Source: Salinibacterium sp. SWN167 (GTDB lineage Bacteria; Actinomycetota; Actinomycetes; Actinomycetales; Microbacteriaceae). Taken from it: a stretch of 64,000 nt of DNA. Positions within the stretch are counted from its first letter, which is position 1. Each line of letters starts with the position of its first letter. The DNA is taken from contig NZ_JADYWU010000001.1 in NCBI RefSeq assembly GCF_015864665.1, forward strand, positions 434,001 through 498,000. The letters run 5' to 3'. The translations under genes and the position numbers were made by a program. Under the pieces are notes generated by a model, which searched no databases, had not been told where the DNA came from, and saw only the letters and a program-made list of their open reading frames with translations. Shown piece after piece: positions 34,001 to 49,000 of this stretch.

Positions 34001-37000
34001 TCCGACCGGTGCTGACGTCACGCGTACGACTCCCGCCACCGTGCCGATCACCGCCGACGCCAAGATGATCGTCACCAAGTCGGGCGCGTACACGACAGGC
34101 TCCGGCGCAGTCGGCTCGGTCGTCACCTACACGTTCAGCGTGAAGAACGACGGAAACGTTACTCTCAGCCAGGTCGTTCTCGCCGACCCACTCTCGGGCC
34201 TCAGCCCGATCTCGGTAACGTGGCCCGGTGCATCCGGAGTGCTCACACCAGGGCAGACGGCCACCGGAACCGCGACCTACACGGTGAAGCAGTCCGACGT
34301 GGATGCCGGCTCGGTCAAGAACACGGCAACCGCCACGGCTAAGACTCCCACCGGCGCTACCGTAACCCAGCCCTCAGCCGAGTCTGTGGTGCCTACGGTC
34401 ACGCCGACCCGAGCGATCACCACCACGAAGTCTGCCGTTATCGCCGGTGGCGCGACCGGCAAGGTCGGCGACGTCATCACCTACTCGTTCAGCGCGAAGA
34501 ACGACGGAAACGTCACGCTCTCGGGTGTGACCATCGCTGACCCGCTGACGGGACTCTCAGCGCTCACCTACACGTGGCCGGGCGCCACCGGAGTGCTCGC
34601 GCCAGGCCAGACCGTCACCGCGGTAGCGAACTACACGATCAAGCAGTCTGATGTGAATGCCGGCTCGGTCAAGAACACGGCAACCGGTAGCGGAACCCAC
34701 GGCGGCACAGCCGTGACTGACCCCTCGGACGAGGTCACCGTTCCGACAGTGGCCGCGAGCCCCGTCATCACCACGCTCAAGTCGGGGGCGCTCGCCGCCG
34801 GCTCTACCGGCCGCGCTGGCGACACCGTGAACTTCTCGATCAAGCTCACCAACTCGGGCAACGTAACCCTGACCTCGGTGTCGGCAACCGACACACTCCC
34901 CGGTCTCTCGGCGCTCACTTACGGCACGTGGCCGTCGGGCACCGCCGGTACGCTCGCGCCGGGCCAGTCGGTTACGGCAACAGCGACCTACACGCTGAAG
35001 CAGTCTGATGTGGATGCCGGCTCGGTCTCGAATACCGCGACTGGTTCGGGAACACCGCCGACCGGTGCCGCAGTGACCAGCACGAGCCCCGCCACGGTTC
35101 CGATCACCGCTGGCCCCGCACTGACCGTCTCCAAGTCGGGTGCGGTCACCACGGGCAACGGTTCCGTTGGCGACATCATCACCTTCTCGTTCGTCGTTCG
35201 CAACACCGGCAACGTCACCGCCACCGGCGTCGGTATTACCGACACCCTCGCCGGTCTCTCGGCCGTTACCTTTGGCACCTGGCCGAGTGGCACAGCCGGC
35301 ACGCTCGCTCCGAACACTCAGGTAACTGCTACCGCGACTTACGAAATTGAACAGCTCGACGTCAACTTTGGCTCTGTCCGGAACACCGCTACGGCATCCG
35401 GCAGCACGCCGTCGGGCGGTACCGTGTCAGCAACGTCGCCACAGGCAGTCGTTCCGACGGTGGCATCGTCGCCGGCCATTACGACCACGAAGACGGCAAG
35501 CGTTTCTGGCACGGGTGCGGTTGGCGATGTCATCACGTACACCTTCACCGCCAAGAACACGGGTAACGTCACGCTGAAGGACGTGACGATCGCTGACCCG
35601 CTCACTGGTCTCTCGGCACTGACCTACGGTACGTGGCCGGGTTCCACGATCGGAACGTTGCAGCCCAACTGGGAGGTCACCGCCACGGCGACCTACACAA
35701 TCGTGCAGTCCGATGTTGATGCTGGCTCGGTCAAGAACATCGCAACCTCGACGGGCAAATTTGGCACCACTGCCGTGAGCGGTCCTTCGCCTCAGGTGAC
35801 GACTCCGACGATCGCCTCCGTTCGCACTATCTCTCTCGCGAAGACCGGCGTTCTCGCTGCCGGCGCTACGGGCGTCGCGGGCGACACTGTCAACTACACC
35901 TTCGTCGTTCGCAACACGGGCAACGTCACGCTCACGAGCGTGGGGCTGACCGACCCACTGCCCGGCCTCTCCGCTGTCACCTTCGGTACGTGGCCGAGCG
36001 GAACCGCGGGTCGCCTGCTGCCCAATACGCAGGTCACCGCCACGGCGAGCTACGTTCTCAAGCAAACGGATGTCGATGCCGGTTCGGTAGCGAACACGGC
36101 AACGACGCGTGGTACTCCTCCGACCGGCGCAGCTGTGTCGGCTACGACTCCGGCCACCGTTCCTGTTGCAGCGAACGGCGCTCTCGCTGTGGCGAAGACG
36201 GGTGCCGTCACGTCGGGCACCGGCGGAGTCGGCAGCACGATGACCTTCTCGTTCACGATCACGAACCCCGGAAACGTCACGATGACGGGGGTCGCCATTG
36301 CGGACTCGCTCGTGGGGCTCTCGGCACCCGTCTACACCTGGCCCACCGCGACTGCCGGGCGCATTGCTCCGGGCGAGACGGCGACAGCAACGGCCACCTA
36401 TACGGTGAAGCAGGCTGACGTCAACGCTGGTTCGGTAGCGAACACGGCTACTGTCTCGGGCACGACTCCGACCAACGCAACGGTGACTTCTGCGTCGTCA
36501 ACTGCCACCGTTCCCACGATCACCGGTGCGCCTCAGCTCACCACCACGAAGTCAGCGAATGTGACGTCGGGTGCCAAGGTCGGCGACTCGATCACGTACT
36601 CCATCGCGATTTCTAATACGGGCAACCAGACCGTCACCGGCGTCACTCTGACTGACTCGCTCGCGGGTCTCTCTACTCCGGTGGTGACGTGGCCTGGGGT
36701 TGCGGGAACCCTCGCTCCCGGCCAGACCGCTACAGCTCTCGCGACCTACACCGTCAAGCAGTCGGATGTCGACTCCGGTTCGATCACGAACACGGCCTCG
36801 GCTGCTGGAACTGCGCCCGGCGCGACCCCGGTAACCTCAGCGTCCAGCCCCGTAGTCACGACCACCGTCACAGCAGCGCCTACGATTTCGCTCGCGAAGT
36901 CGGGCACACTTCCGGCTGGTTCCACGTCGGTTGCTGGCGAGGTCGTCACGTACAGCTTCGTCATCCGTAACACCGGCAATGTCACGATCACGGATGCTGC

Positions 37001-40000
37001 GGTAACCGACCCGCTTTCGGGTCTCTCCGCCATCACCTACGGAACGTGGCCGTCGGGCACCACAGAAACGCTCGCGCCGAACACTCAAGTCACTGCCACC
37101 GCGACGTACACGGTGAAGCAATCGGATGTCGATGCGGGTTCGATCGCGAACACCGCGACGGCAACGGGCACGGGAGTCATCGGCGGCGCCGCTGCTCCGA
37201 AGACGAGCAGCGCCACAGTGCCTCTCGCGACGACCGCCAAGCTCACCGTCTCCAAGACCGGTGCCACGGCTGCGGGAGCGAACAAGGTGGGCGATACCGT
37301 CACCTTCTCGTTCGTTGTGAAGAACACCGGTAACGTCACGCTCTCGAGCGTGGGCATCACCGACTCTCTCGCGGACCTCTCGGCTGTCACCTTCGGCACG
37401 TGGCCGGGCGGCACCACCGGAGTTCTCGCTCCCAATGCGCAGGTAACCGCGACCGCGACGTACACAATCAAGCAGTCTGACGTGAACGCGGGCTCCGTGA
37501 AGAACACGGCTACGGCATCCGGAACACCGCCGTCGGGCCCTGTTGCGACGGCAACCTCGACGCAGGCTGTTGTGCCGACGGTTGCAGCATCCCCCGCACT
37601 CGTCACCACCAAGAGTGCTGTCGTGGGCGGCACCGGAACCGGCGTGATCGGCGACACGATTACGTACACGTTCACCGCGAAGAACACCGGTAACGTGACG
37701 CTCACGGGCGTCACTCTGACCGACCCGCTCTCCGGACTCTCCACGCCGACCTACGTATGGTCGGGTGGCGTCAGCGGCCAGCTCAACCCCAACGGCACCG
37801 TCACCGGTACCGCCACCTACACAATCACCCAGGCGGATGTCGACGCCGGTTCGGTCAAGAACACTGCGACGGCAACCGGTACACCTCCGACCGGCGCTGC
37901 TGTGACGGCTCCGTCGCCGGAACTCGTGACGCCGACAATCGCGTCTGCTCCGACGATCGCTGTGACTAAGTCGGGCGCTCTCGCGCCGGGCGCGCAGGGT
38001 GTTGCGGGTGACGTTGTCACGTGGAGCCTCTCGCTCACGAACTCCGGCAATGTGACGCTCACCTCGGTAGCGGTTACTGACTCGCTTCCCGGCGTCTCCG
38101 CCGTGACCTACGGCACCTGGCCCTCGACGGCAGGAACCTTGGCTCCGGGCCAGAGCGTCTCAGCGACGGCAACCTACGTTCTTAAGCAGGCCGACATCGA
38201 CGCCGGCGCTGTCTCGAACACCGCTAATGGTTCGGGTACTCCGCCGCGGGGTTCACCGGCAACGGCGACTGCTCCGGCAACCCTTCCCCTCGCGTCGAAC
38301 TCTACGATGACGCTTGCCAAGACCGCGGCCATCGTTTCTCCCGGCACGGGCGTTGTGGGCGACACCATCCGCTACACCTTCACCGCGGAGAACACCGGTA
38401 ACGTCACGCTGACCAACGTGATCATCGCGGACCCTCGCCCCGGTCTCAGCGCACTTACCTACGGCACCTGGACCAGCGGCACTGTTGGCCGCCTCGCTCC
38501 CGGCCAGACGGTGACCGCGACGGCTGACTATGTGATTCGCCAGGCCGACCAGGACGCTGGCGTCGTAAACAACACGGCCTCCGTTTCGGGCAAGCCGCCC
38601 GTGGGGCCGAACACCACCGCGTCGGCGGCCGCAGTCGCAACTCCCACCGCCACGCGCGTTCCCGGCATCCTCACCACTAAGACCTCGAGCGTTGCCGGAA
38701 CCGGTGCCGTCGGCGACGTCATCACCTACACGATCACCGTGCGCAACACGGGAAACACGACGCTCACGTCGGTGTCGGCGAGTGACCCACTCTCTGGCCT
38801 CAGCACGCTCACCTACGGCGCGTGGCCAGGCGGAGTGACGGGAACGCTGCAGCCGAACACGCAGGTTGTCGCCACCGCGAAATACACGATCAAGCAGTCC
38901 GATGTGAACGCCGGCGCGGTCACAAACACGGCAACGGGTCAGGGCACGTCGCCCTCCGCCGGCGTCATCACGGATCCCTCCGATGAGGTCACCACTGCGA
39001 CGGTTGCCGCCAACCCGGTAGCCACGTTCTCCAAAACAGGGGCTCTTGCGGCCGGTGCTGTCGGCGTTGCCGGCGACGTGATCACCTACACCTTCACGAC
39101 AAAGAACACCGGAAATGTGACGCTCACGGGCGTTGCCGTCAGCGATCCGCTGACTGATCTCGGCACGATTTCGTACACCTGGCCGGGTACCGCTGGCGTG
39201 CTCGCCCCGGGTCAAACCGTCATGGCAACCGCCAACTACACGGTGAAGCAGTCCGATGTGGATGCTGGCTCTGTCAGCAACACCGCAACGCTCACCGCGA
39301 CCCCGCCGTCGGGTACTCCCTTCACGGAGACCGACTCGGAGACGGTGTCGATTGCTGCTGCCCCCGGCATCACGGTGAGCAAGCTCGCTTCGGTCGGTGG
39401 AACCGGTGAAGAGGGCGACGTCATCACGTACACGATGACGATTCGCAACACGGGTAACCAGACGCTCACCGTGGTGACGCTCGTCGATAACTTGCCCGGG
39501 CTGAGCGCTCCGACCTTCGTCTGGCCGGGGACTCCGAACGAGCTTGCGCCGGGTCAAACGGCGACCGCTAGCGCGACGTACACCATTGACCTCGATGACC
39601 TCAACGATGGTGAAGTAACGAACACCGCGAATGTCACTGCTCAGACTCCCGGTGGTGGCCCCGAGGTCTCCGCGAGCTCTGGCGCCGTGGTCGTAGCGAC
39701 GGGTGACCAGCGGCCCGAGCTGACCACCACGAAGACTGCCAGCGTTGTGCCGAGCCCCGCCGCCGAAGGCACCACGATCACGTACTCCTTCGTCGTGGAA
39801 AACACCGGAAACGTGACCATCGAGAACATCGTTCTCAATGACCCCTTGCTGGGTGGAGCAACGCCGACGCTCTCGGCAACATCGCTTGATCCTGGTGAGT
39901 CCGCGACAGCAACTGCGAACTACACGATCACCCAAGCGGATGTCGATGCTGGCTCGGTGACGAACACCGCGAAGGCCGTCGGTGGCACGACGGCAGACCC

Positions 40001-43000
40001 CGCAGTTCCCGTTGAAAGTCCGGTCTCCTCGGTGACCACTCCGACTGAGCCTGCTGCCCCCGGTATTTCCGTCACGAAGTCGGGCACCGCAGCGCAAGAC
40101 GCCGGTGACCTGATCGACTGGAGCTTCACTGTTACCAACACCGGTAACGTCACCCTCAGCGGCGTGACCCTCAACGATGCTTTGGCGGGGGTCACTCCCG
40201 TCTTCGGTACCTTCCCCAGCGGAGTCGCTGGCCAGCTCGATCCCGGCGACAGCGTGTTGGCAACCGCCGATGACTACGTTGTGACGCAGGCGGATGTCGA
40301 CTCGGGTTCCGTCGTGAACACCGTGACCGCATCCGGTACTCCGTCGCGCGGTGCCGTCGCGAACGCGACCACCGCGGCAACCGTGCCGCTGGCTCCCGAC
40401 GCCGGAATCACGATCGTCAAGGCGGAGGACGCAACTCCTGCTGGCCGTGCGCTCGGCGACGAGGTTTCCTTCACGTTCACCGTGACCAACACCGGTAACG
40501 TCACGCTGAGCTCCATCAGCATCATCGACCAGCTCGATGGTGTCTCGGCGATTAGCTATGACGACTGGGACGGCAACCCTGCCGGTACGCTCGGCCCGAA
40601 CGACGTTCTGACTGCCACTGCGACCTACGAACTCACTCAGGACGACATCGATAACGGTTCCGTCGACAACGACTCGAGCGTGCTCGCCTCGACACCTGCT
40701 GGCGTCATCCTCGATGAGGACTCCAACACCGTCACGGTCACGACCGATGCTGCCGCTCCCGTTCTTGTCACCACGAAGGCCGCCGTGCTCAACGGCACCG
40801 GCGTTGTGGGCGACACCATCAGCTACACGATCACGCTGCTCAACGACGGAAACGTCACACTCACGGATGCGGCGATCACTGACTCGCTCGCGGGGCTCAG
40901 CGCGCTCGTGTACGGCGAATGGGTCTCCGGCGTCGATGGCGAACTTGCTCCTGGCGAGTCCGTATCGGCCACGGCGAACTACACAATCACTCAGGCGGAT
41001 GTCGATGCTGGCTCGGTCAGCAACGTAGCGACCGGTGACGCCGAGTCCGCTCGCGACGATGCTGCCGTCACTGACGACTCGCCCGCCGCGGTCACACCGC
41101 TCGTCACCCAGTCCGCTCTTATCTCAGCAACGAAGACCGGTGTTCTCGAGTCCGGTGCTGAGGGTGAAGCGGGAGACCTGATCGAGTGGTCCTTCACGAT
41201 CACGAACGATGGAAACGTCACGTTGACCGGTGTCATTTTCACAGACACCCTCACCGATCTTTCGGCCATCACCTACACCTGGCCGACCGCCACCGACGGC
41301 GTCTTGGCTCCGGGCGAGACCGCCACAGCGGTAGCAACGTACGAGCTCAAGCAAAGTGACGTGGACTCCGGCTCCGTCGTGAACCTCGCTACGCCATCCG
41401 GGGTCGACCCCAACACCGATGATGTCGATGGCACCGAGGTCGCTGCGACCGTTGTTGTTGAACCGGCTGCAAGCCTCAGCGCGATCAAGACCGGCGAACT
41501 GCGTGCCGGCGGAATCGGTCAAGTCGGCGACGTGATCGACTACTCCGTTACCGCCACCAACACCGGTAACGTCACGCTGCACGCAGGTCAGTTGCTCGAC
41601 CCGCTTCCCGGCATTAGCGACCCCAACATCGTCTGGCCAGACCCGGCACAGCCCGGCGTTCTCGGCGTGGGCGAATCGGTAACCGGTACCGCGGAGTACA
41701 CCCTCACTCAGGCCGATGTTGATCTCGGGTACATCGAAAACACGGCAGACGTTCAGGCCCTCACCCCGAACGATGCGATTGTTCCGGCAACCACCAACAC
41801 TGTTGTGATCCCGACGGTTCGCCCTGCTCCGATCCTGACCGTCGATAAGTCGGCCGTTGTCGCCGACGATGGCGAGCTCGGTGACGAGATCGCGTACTCA
41901 TTCACGATCACGAACGACGGAAATGTCACGATCGACGGCATCACCCTGGCTGACCCGCTGCCCGGCCTCACCGGTCTCACGGTCAACTGGCCCGTCGCGA
42001 ACACCACGCAGACGCTTGCGCCCGGTGAGAACGTCACCGCCACAGCGACCTACACAATCATTCAGGACGACGTGAACGCGGGAGAGGTTCGCAACACGGC
42101 AACCGCGAGCGGAACCGGGGCGCAAAGTACTCCGGTCACCGGCTCGTCGCCCGAGGTTGTTGCCGAACTCGTCGAGGCTGACCCCTCGCTGAGCGCGACG
42201 AAGAGCGCGGCACTTGCTGCCGGCGCTACGGGCGTCGCGGGCGACACCGTGGAATTCAGCTTCACCGTCACCAACGACGGAAACGTTTCGCTGACATCCG
42301 TCGACCTGATTGACCAGCTGCCGGGTCTCACGGGCGTCACGTTCGGCGCGTGGCCGACGGCGACCGACGGGCTTCTCAACCCCGGCGACGACGTCACGGC
42401 TACAGCGACGTACACGCTCCTGCAGAGCGATATCGATGCTGGTTCTCTCGCGAACAGCGTCAACGCCATGGGTGTTCCGCCCACGGGTTCCGCTGTAACG
42501 CAGCCGGCTTCCGCAACCCTTCCTCTCACGGCAACCCCGAACTTCACCGTCACGAAGACGGGTGACTTGGGAACCCAGCTGGGTGAAGTGGGCGATATTG
42601 TCGACTACTCCTTCATCATCACCAACTCCGGAAACGTGACCCTGAACGGTGTCGTGCTCATCGACTCGATGCCTGGAGTCAGCACTCCGGTGATCGTCTG
42701 GCCCGGAGCCGACCGCGTGCTCGCTCCCGGTGAGATTGCAACGGCTACCGCTGAGTACACGATCACTCAAGACGACGTCGATGCGGGCTCCGTGACGAAC
42801 ACGGCCGAAGCGCTCGGCACAACGCCCGAGGGGACCGAATACTTCGAGTTCTCTGACCCGGCCGTGAACCCCACGGTTGATCGCACGGCATCCGTCACGA
42901 TTGACAAGGTCGGCAGCGCTCCGGATGGCGCGGCTCTCGGCGACCTCGTGCACTACGACTTCACACTGCAGAACACCGGTAACACGACACTCACGGGCGT

Positions 43001-46000
43001 AGCGATTGACGACCCGCTCGTCGGACTCTCGACCATCGTGTACTCGTGGCCGGGTGCTGACGGTGAGCTCGCTCCCGGCGAGACGGCGACCGCCACCGCG
43101 ACCTACGCGATTACTCAGGCTGATATTGACCGCGGCTACGTTCGCAACTCAGCGGATGTCGATGCCACGTCACCGCTCGGTGCAGTCGAGGATTCGGTTG
43201 GCCCCATTGATGTGCCGACGGATGCCGCTGCTCCAGCGATCGAGACCACCAAGAACGGTGCGCTCGAGGCAGGCGCAACCGGGTTCGCCGGGGACACCGT
43301 GGAGTACTCCTTCACTGTGCGCAACAGCGGAAACGTGACGCTCACCGGTGTCACACTGACCGACCCGCTCACGGGCCTCAGCGCGCTGACCTATACGTGG
43401 CCGACTGCCACAGACGGCACCCTCGCTCCGGGCCAAAGCGCAACTGCTGTGGCGACCTACGAGCTCACGCAGGCCGACGTTGATGCCGGCAAGGTCGACA
43501 ACCAAGTCAAGGCTGAGGGAACCACTCCTGCCGCAGGCACCGTTGAGCAGACTGCCGACGAGACCGTGACCATCACCCCAGCACCAGTGCTGACGCCCTT
43601 CAAGTCGGGAACCATCCTGAACGGTGGCGTCGGAGAAGTTGGCGACACCGTGGAGTACCGCCTTACTGTGACGAACAACGGAAACGTCACGCTCTACGAC
43701 GGACAGTTGCTTGACCCGTTGCCAGGCCTCTCGGTTCCGGTCATCACGTGGCCAGACGCGGCGAAGCCCGGCGAGATTCCCGTGGGCGAATCAGTGCTCG
43801 GTGTAGCGACGTATCAACTCACGCAGGAAGACGTCGACCGCGGCTTCATTTCGAATATTGCCGATATGTCTGCAGAGACCCCGGCCGGTGTTCTCGTCAT
43901 TGAGACCTCCAACGAGGTCATTGTTCCGACCGTTCTTCCTGCCCCCAACATCACCGTCACGAAGTCGGGCGCACCTCAGGGCACGGCTGACCTCGGCGAC
44001 ACGATCGACTACTCGTTCGAGATTCTCAACTCGGGTAACGTCACGCTGGATTCCGTCACGCTGACCGATCCGTTGCCGAACCTCTCGGCGATCACGATTA
44101 CGTGGCCGACTCCGACGAGCCCCGGCGTGCTCGCTCCCGGTGAGATCGCAACCGCTACGGCAAACTACGAAATCACTCAGGATGACGTGGATGCTGGCGC
44201 TGTTCTGAACATCGCCACCGCCGATGGCGTTGACCCCAACGGCACCGACGTCACGGATGACTCGGAAGCGAACACCGTTCCGACGGAAACCATTCGCGCT
44301 CTCGTGGAGCTCACCAAGAGCGGCGTTCTCGCTGACCCGGCTCGAGCCGACGAGGGCGACACCGTCAACTGGTCGTTCGAGTTGACCAACTCAGGCAACG
44401 TGACCCTCACGGGCGTCGAGATTGTGGACACCTTGCCGGGCCTTTCGGCTCTGACCTACACGTGGCCGGACACCGCTGGCACGCTCGAAGTGGGGGAATC
44501 GGTTACCGCGACCGCGACATCCACTCTTACTCAAGAGCAGATCGACGCGGGAACAGTTGCTAACGACGCGACTGGTTCTGGAACCCCTCCGCGCGGCGAT
44601 GCTGTCAGCGATCCGGCAACCGCTTCGGTGGTTTTGGCTCCGCAGGCGGGCATGGCCGTCACGAAGGATGGAACTGTTGATGGCGCCGGTAACGCTGGCG
44701 ACACGATCGACTACGACTTCAGCATCACTAATACGGGAAACGTCACGTTGACGTTGGTCGACCTCGTTGATGCCCTCGTCGGTGTCAGCAGCCCGGTCTT
44801 CACCTGGCCCGGAACGACCGGAGAGTTGCAACCCGGTGAGACGGTTACGGCTACTGCCGACTACACGATCACTCAGGATGACGTCGACCGCGGCAGCGTC
44901 TCCAACGTCGCTACTGCGAGTGGTAAGCCGCCCATCGGCGACACGATCACGGTGAGCACGACAGTCACCGAAACGACGGTCGCTCCGGCCGCTGCGGCAC
45001 TGTCGCTGACGAAGTCGTCGAGCACCGGCGCCAGCGCCGGTGTCGGGGACATCATCACCTACACGTTCGAGGTGGAGAACACCGGAAACGTCACGGTCGA
45101 CGAGATCGTGATCACCGACCCGCTACCCGGCCTCAGCACTCCCGTGGTCGACTGGCCCGGAGCCAACGGTGTTCTCGCCCCCGGCGAGACTGCAACGGCA
45201 ACCGCGACCTACGCGATCACTCAGGCTGATGTTGATGCCGGCACGGTCGATAACACCGCAGTCGCCAACGGCACCTCGCCGACCGACGTAGCCGTGCCGA
45301 GCAACACGGCCTCGGTGCAGACGCCGACGGATGCGGGTGCCCCCGACATCCTCGTCACGAAGAGTGGAGCCCTCGCTCCTGGTTCCACCGGTTTCGCCGG
45401 TGACCTCGTGGAATACGAGTTCTCGCTGACGAACAACGGTAACCAGACGCTCACCGCAGTCTCGCTGACTGATCCGCTTCCGGGTCTGTCTGCTCTCGTG
45501 TACTCCTGGCCGACCGCTACCGCGGGCACGCTCGCGCCGGGCGCCATCGTGACGGCCACGGCTACCCACGAACTGACTCAGGCTGATATCGACTCGGGCT
45601 CGGTGGCCAACGTCGTGACCGGTAGCGCAACGCCGCCAGCCGGTGTCGCCTTCACCGAGCAGGCTCCGGCCGCCGTGGCGATCGCAGCGAACGGCGAGCT
45701 TGAAGCTACAAAGTGGGGCGTACTGCGCGCCGGCGGTATCGGACAGGTCGGCGACTGGGTCGACTACCGCCTCGAAGCCACCAACACCGGCAACGTGACC
45801 CTGACTGACGGCGAACTGCGCGATCCGCTTCCCGGATTGAGCGTTCCCGTGATCACATGGCCGAACCCCGCGCAGCCTGGCGTTCTCTTGCCCGGCGAGA
45901 CCGTGATCGGTGAAGCATCGGTTCAGCTCACTCAAGAAGACATCGACCGTGGCTACATCTCGAACATCGCGGATGTCGGCGCTACCGACCCGAACGATGA

Positions 46001-49000
46001 CGACGTTCCGGCTACCACCAACGAAGTCATCGTCACGACTGTTCAGCCGCAACCGAGCATGACGGTCGTGAAGTCGGGCGCGATCGCTCTGACGGGTGAG
46101 AACGGCGTTGGCGACACCGTGGACTTCGAATTCGAGGTTCGCAACACCGGTAACGTCACGATCGGTTCGATCGTCGTCACCGACCCGCTCCCTGGAATGA
46201 CCACCCCTGACGTGCAGTGGCCGACCGCGATAGAAACTCTCGCACCGAACGAGACGGTAACCGCAACGGCGAGCTACGACATCCGTCAGTCGGATGTTGA
46301 CCGCGGCTTCGTAGAAAACACGGCGAGCGCTACGGCAGTTCCGGTGCGCGGCGATCCGATCGCGGCCACCTCGAACACGGTCGAGGTTCCCACGGAGGCT
46401 CCGAGCGTTGTGGTTTCTGTCACCAACACCGGTGCGCTGACGAACCCGGGCCCGGCTGTGGAAGGCGACACTGTCACCTGGAACTACAGCTTCACGAGTA
46501 CGAGCAACGTGACGCTCTCGGGCGTTGAGCTGAGCGACTTCACCGGCTCGTTGCCCGCGGGCGATTACACCTGGCCCGGTGTCGTGGGCGTTCTTACTCC
46601 CGGCGACACGGTCACGGCAGTTCGCGTGCAAACGCTGACGCAGGCCGATATCGACTCGGGGGCTGTCTCAAGCGTCGTCACCGGTGAGGGAACTCCTCCC
46701 GTTGGTGCCGCGGCTAGCGCCACGGCTCCGGCAACCGTCGCTCTCGCGGCGGATGGTCTGCTGCAGGTAACGAAGTCGAGCGAGTTGGCTGTTGCGGGCG
46801 AGAACGGTCCGGGCGACACAATCAACTACACGATCGTGGTTACCAACATCGGAAACGTCACGCTGCGCACGGTGACCATCACCGACAGCATCGACAACGT
46901 CTCGATCAACTCGATCGTCTGGCCCGCCAACAGTGGCGTACTGGCTCCGGGGGAATCGGCGACGGCCAGTGCGACCTACGTTCTCGAACAGGATGACGTC
47001 GACCGCGGTTACGTCGACAACACGGCATCCGTCCGAGGCGTCACGCCGGGCGACGACCCGGTCACGGCGACCTCGAACGTCGACCGCGAGCTCACTGCGG
47101 TAGCTGACCCCAGCATCACGGCCGAGAAGTCGGGCGTCATGACCTCGGGTTCGGGCGAAGTCGGTTCTGAAATCACGTACAGCTTCATCGTGAAGAACAC
47201 CGGAAACGTCACGCTGCGCCTCGTTGGCGTTCTCGATCCGCTGATTGAAGTTGTTCCCTCCGATCTCACCTTCCCCTCGGCCACCGGTATTCTCGGCCCA
47301 GGCCAGCAGGCTGTTGGTTCCGTCGTCTACACCGTCACTCAGGCGGACGTCGATAACGGCACCGTCGAGAACACGGCGACCGCGGTCGGCACTGCGCCCG
47401 ATGGCAGTGAAGTGACTGGCGTCTCGAACACCGTGCTCAATCCGACCGACGAGGCTGCACCCTCCATCGTCACTTCCCACACCGCAGCGCTCGCGGCCGG
47501 GGCAACCGGCGTGCTCGGCGATGGCATGGACTACACCTTCACCATCACGAATGACGGAAACGTCACGCTCGATGGCGTGACACTCTCGAACACGATCCCG
47601 GGCCTCACCGGCTTCGTCTACACGTGGCCAGACCCGGCCGCTCCGGGCGTTCTCGCGCCGGGCGAAAGCGTCACCGTCACGGCGACCCGTCTTGTTGATC
47701 AGGCGGATGTCGACGCTGGCGAAGTACGCAACGTCGCGACCGGTGAGGGCAACTCTCCGGCCGCAACCGCCGTTGATGCTGACTCTGCGGTGACCATCGT
47801 TCCGCTCATCGAGGCGCTGTCGAGCGTTGACATTGCCAAGGCTGGCGAACCGCGTGCCGCGGGCGACCCCGTCGTGGTCGGTTCGTGGATCGACTACACC
47901 TTCACCGTCGAAAACACGGGCGAAACCACTCTGAGTGGTGTCACCGTCGCTGACCCGAAGGTTGGAACGACCGCGGTCGTTTACGGCGCTTGGCCCGCAG
48001 CGACCGGAGTTCTCGCTCCGGGCGAGTCGGTCACGGCAACCGCGAGCTACCAGGTCACGCAGGCTGAGTTCGATGCCGGTTCGGCGTCGAACACCGCAAA
48101 CGTGACCTCGACGAATCCGGCGGGCGACGACGTGATCGACACGTCGAACACGGTTGTGGTGCCGACCGCTTCTGGCACTCCAGACATCGGCATCACGAAG
48201 ACGCAGGTGCTCGAAGCGGGCGCCACCGGCATGGCCGGCGACACCGTGGAGTACAGCTTCGAGGTCACCAACACCGGTGATGTCACGCTGAACGGTGTCA
48301 CGATCGCCGACGACCAGATCGATCTCAGCACGCTGACGATCACCTGGCCAGGCACTCCGGGCGTGCTCGCTCCGGGCCAGTCGGCAACGGCAACGGCGAC
48401 CTACGTGCTCACTCAGGATGACGTGGATGCTGGCTCGATCAGTTCCGACGCTTCCACGGCGGGTACGCCGCCAGTGGGCGCTGTGGTGACGGCTACGGCC
48501 ACCGGCTCAACGCCGATTGTCGAAGACCCGTCGATGACCATCACGAAGACGAGCTCGTTCGCGACCTTTGCCCAGCAGGGTGCCACCGTGAACTACGTCA
48601 TCGAGGTCGTCAACACCGGTAACGTCACGCTCACCGCCGTCGTAATCAGCGATCCCAAGCCGGGTGTCTCCGCGCTCACCTACAACTGGCCGGGTACTCC
48701 TGGCGAGTTGGCTCCCGGTGAGTCGGTTACCGCCACGGCGACGTACGTGATTACTCAGGGTGACGTCGACGTTGAGCAGACCACTAACGTCGCAACGGTG
48801 AACGCTGATGCCCCGTCGGGCGCCATCGCGCCGGAAGAGGCGACCGACGTTCTCGCGATCCCGAATGTGCCGAACATTGCACTGACGATCTCGGGTGTGC
48901 TCGGGGCGGGCCAGCAGGGCTTCCCCGGCGACATCGTGATCTTCACGTACGTGGCAACCAACACGGGAACGCTGCCGCTGACGAACGTCTCGATTGCAGA

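Noticed and set aside
38253-40097. 614-residue antisense ORF inside the giant gene
   Set aside because: It repeats with the repeat units (Arg/Gly-rich) and has no start context; an artefact of the repeated coding strand.
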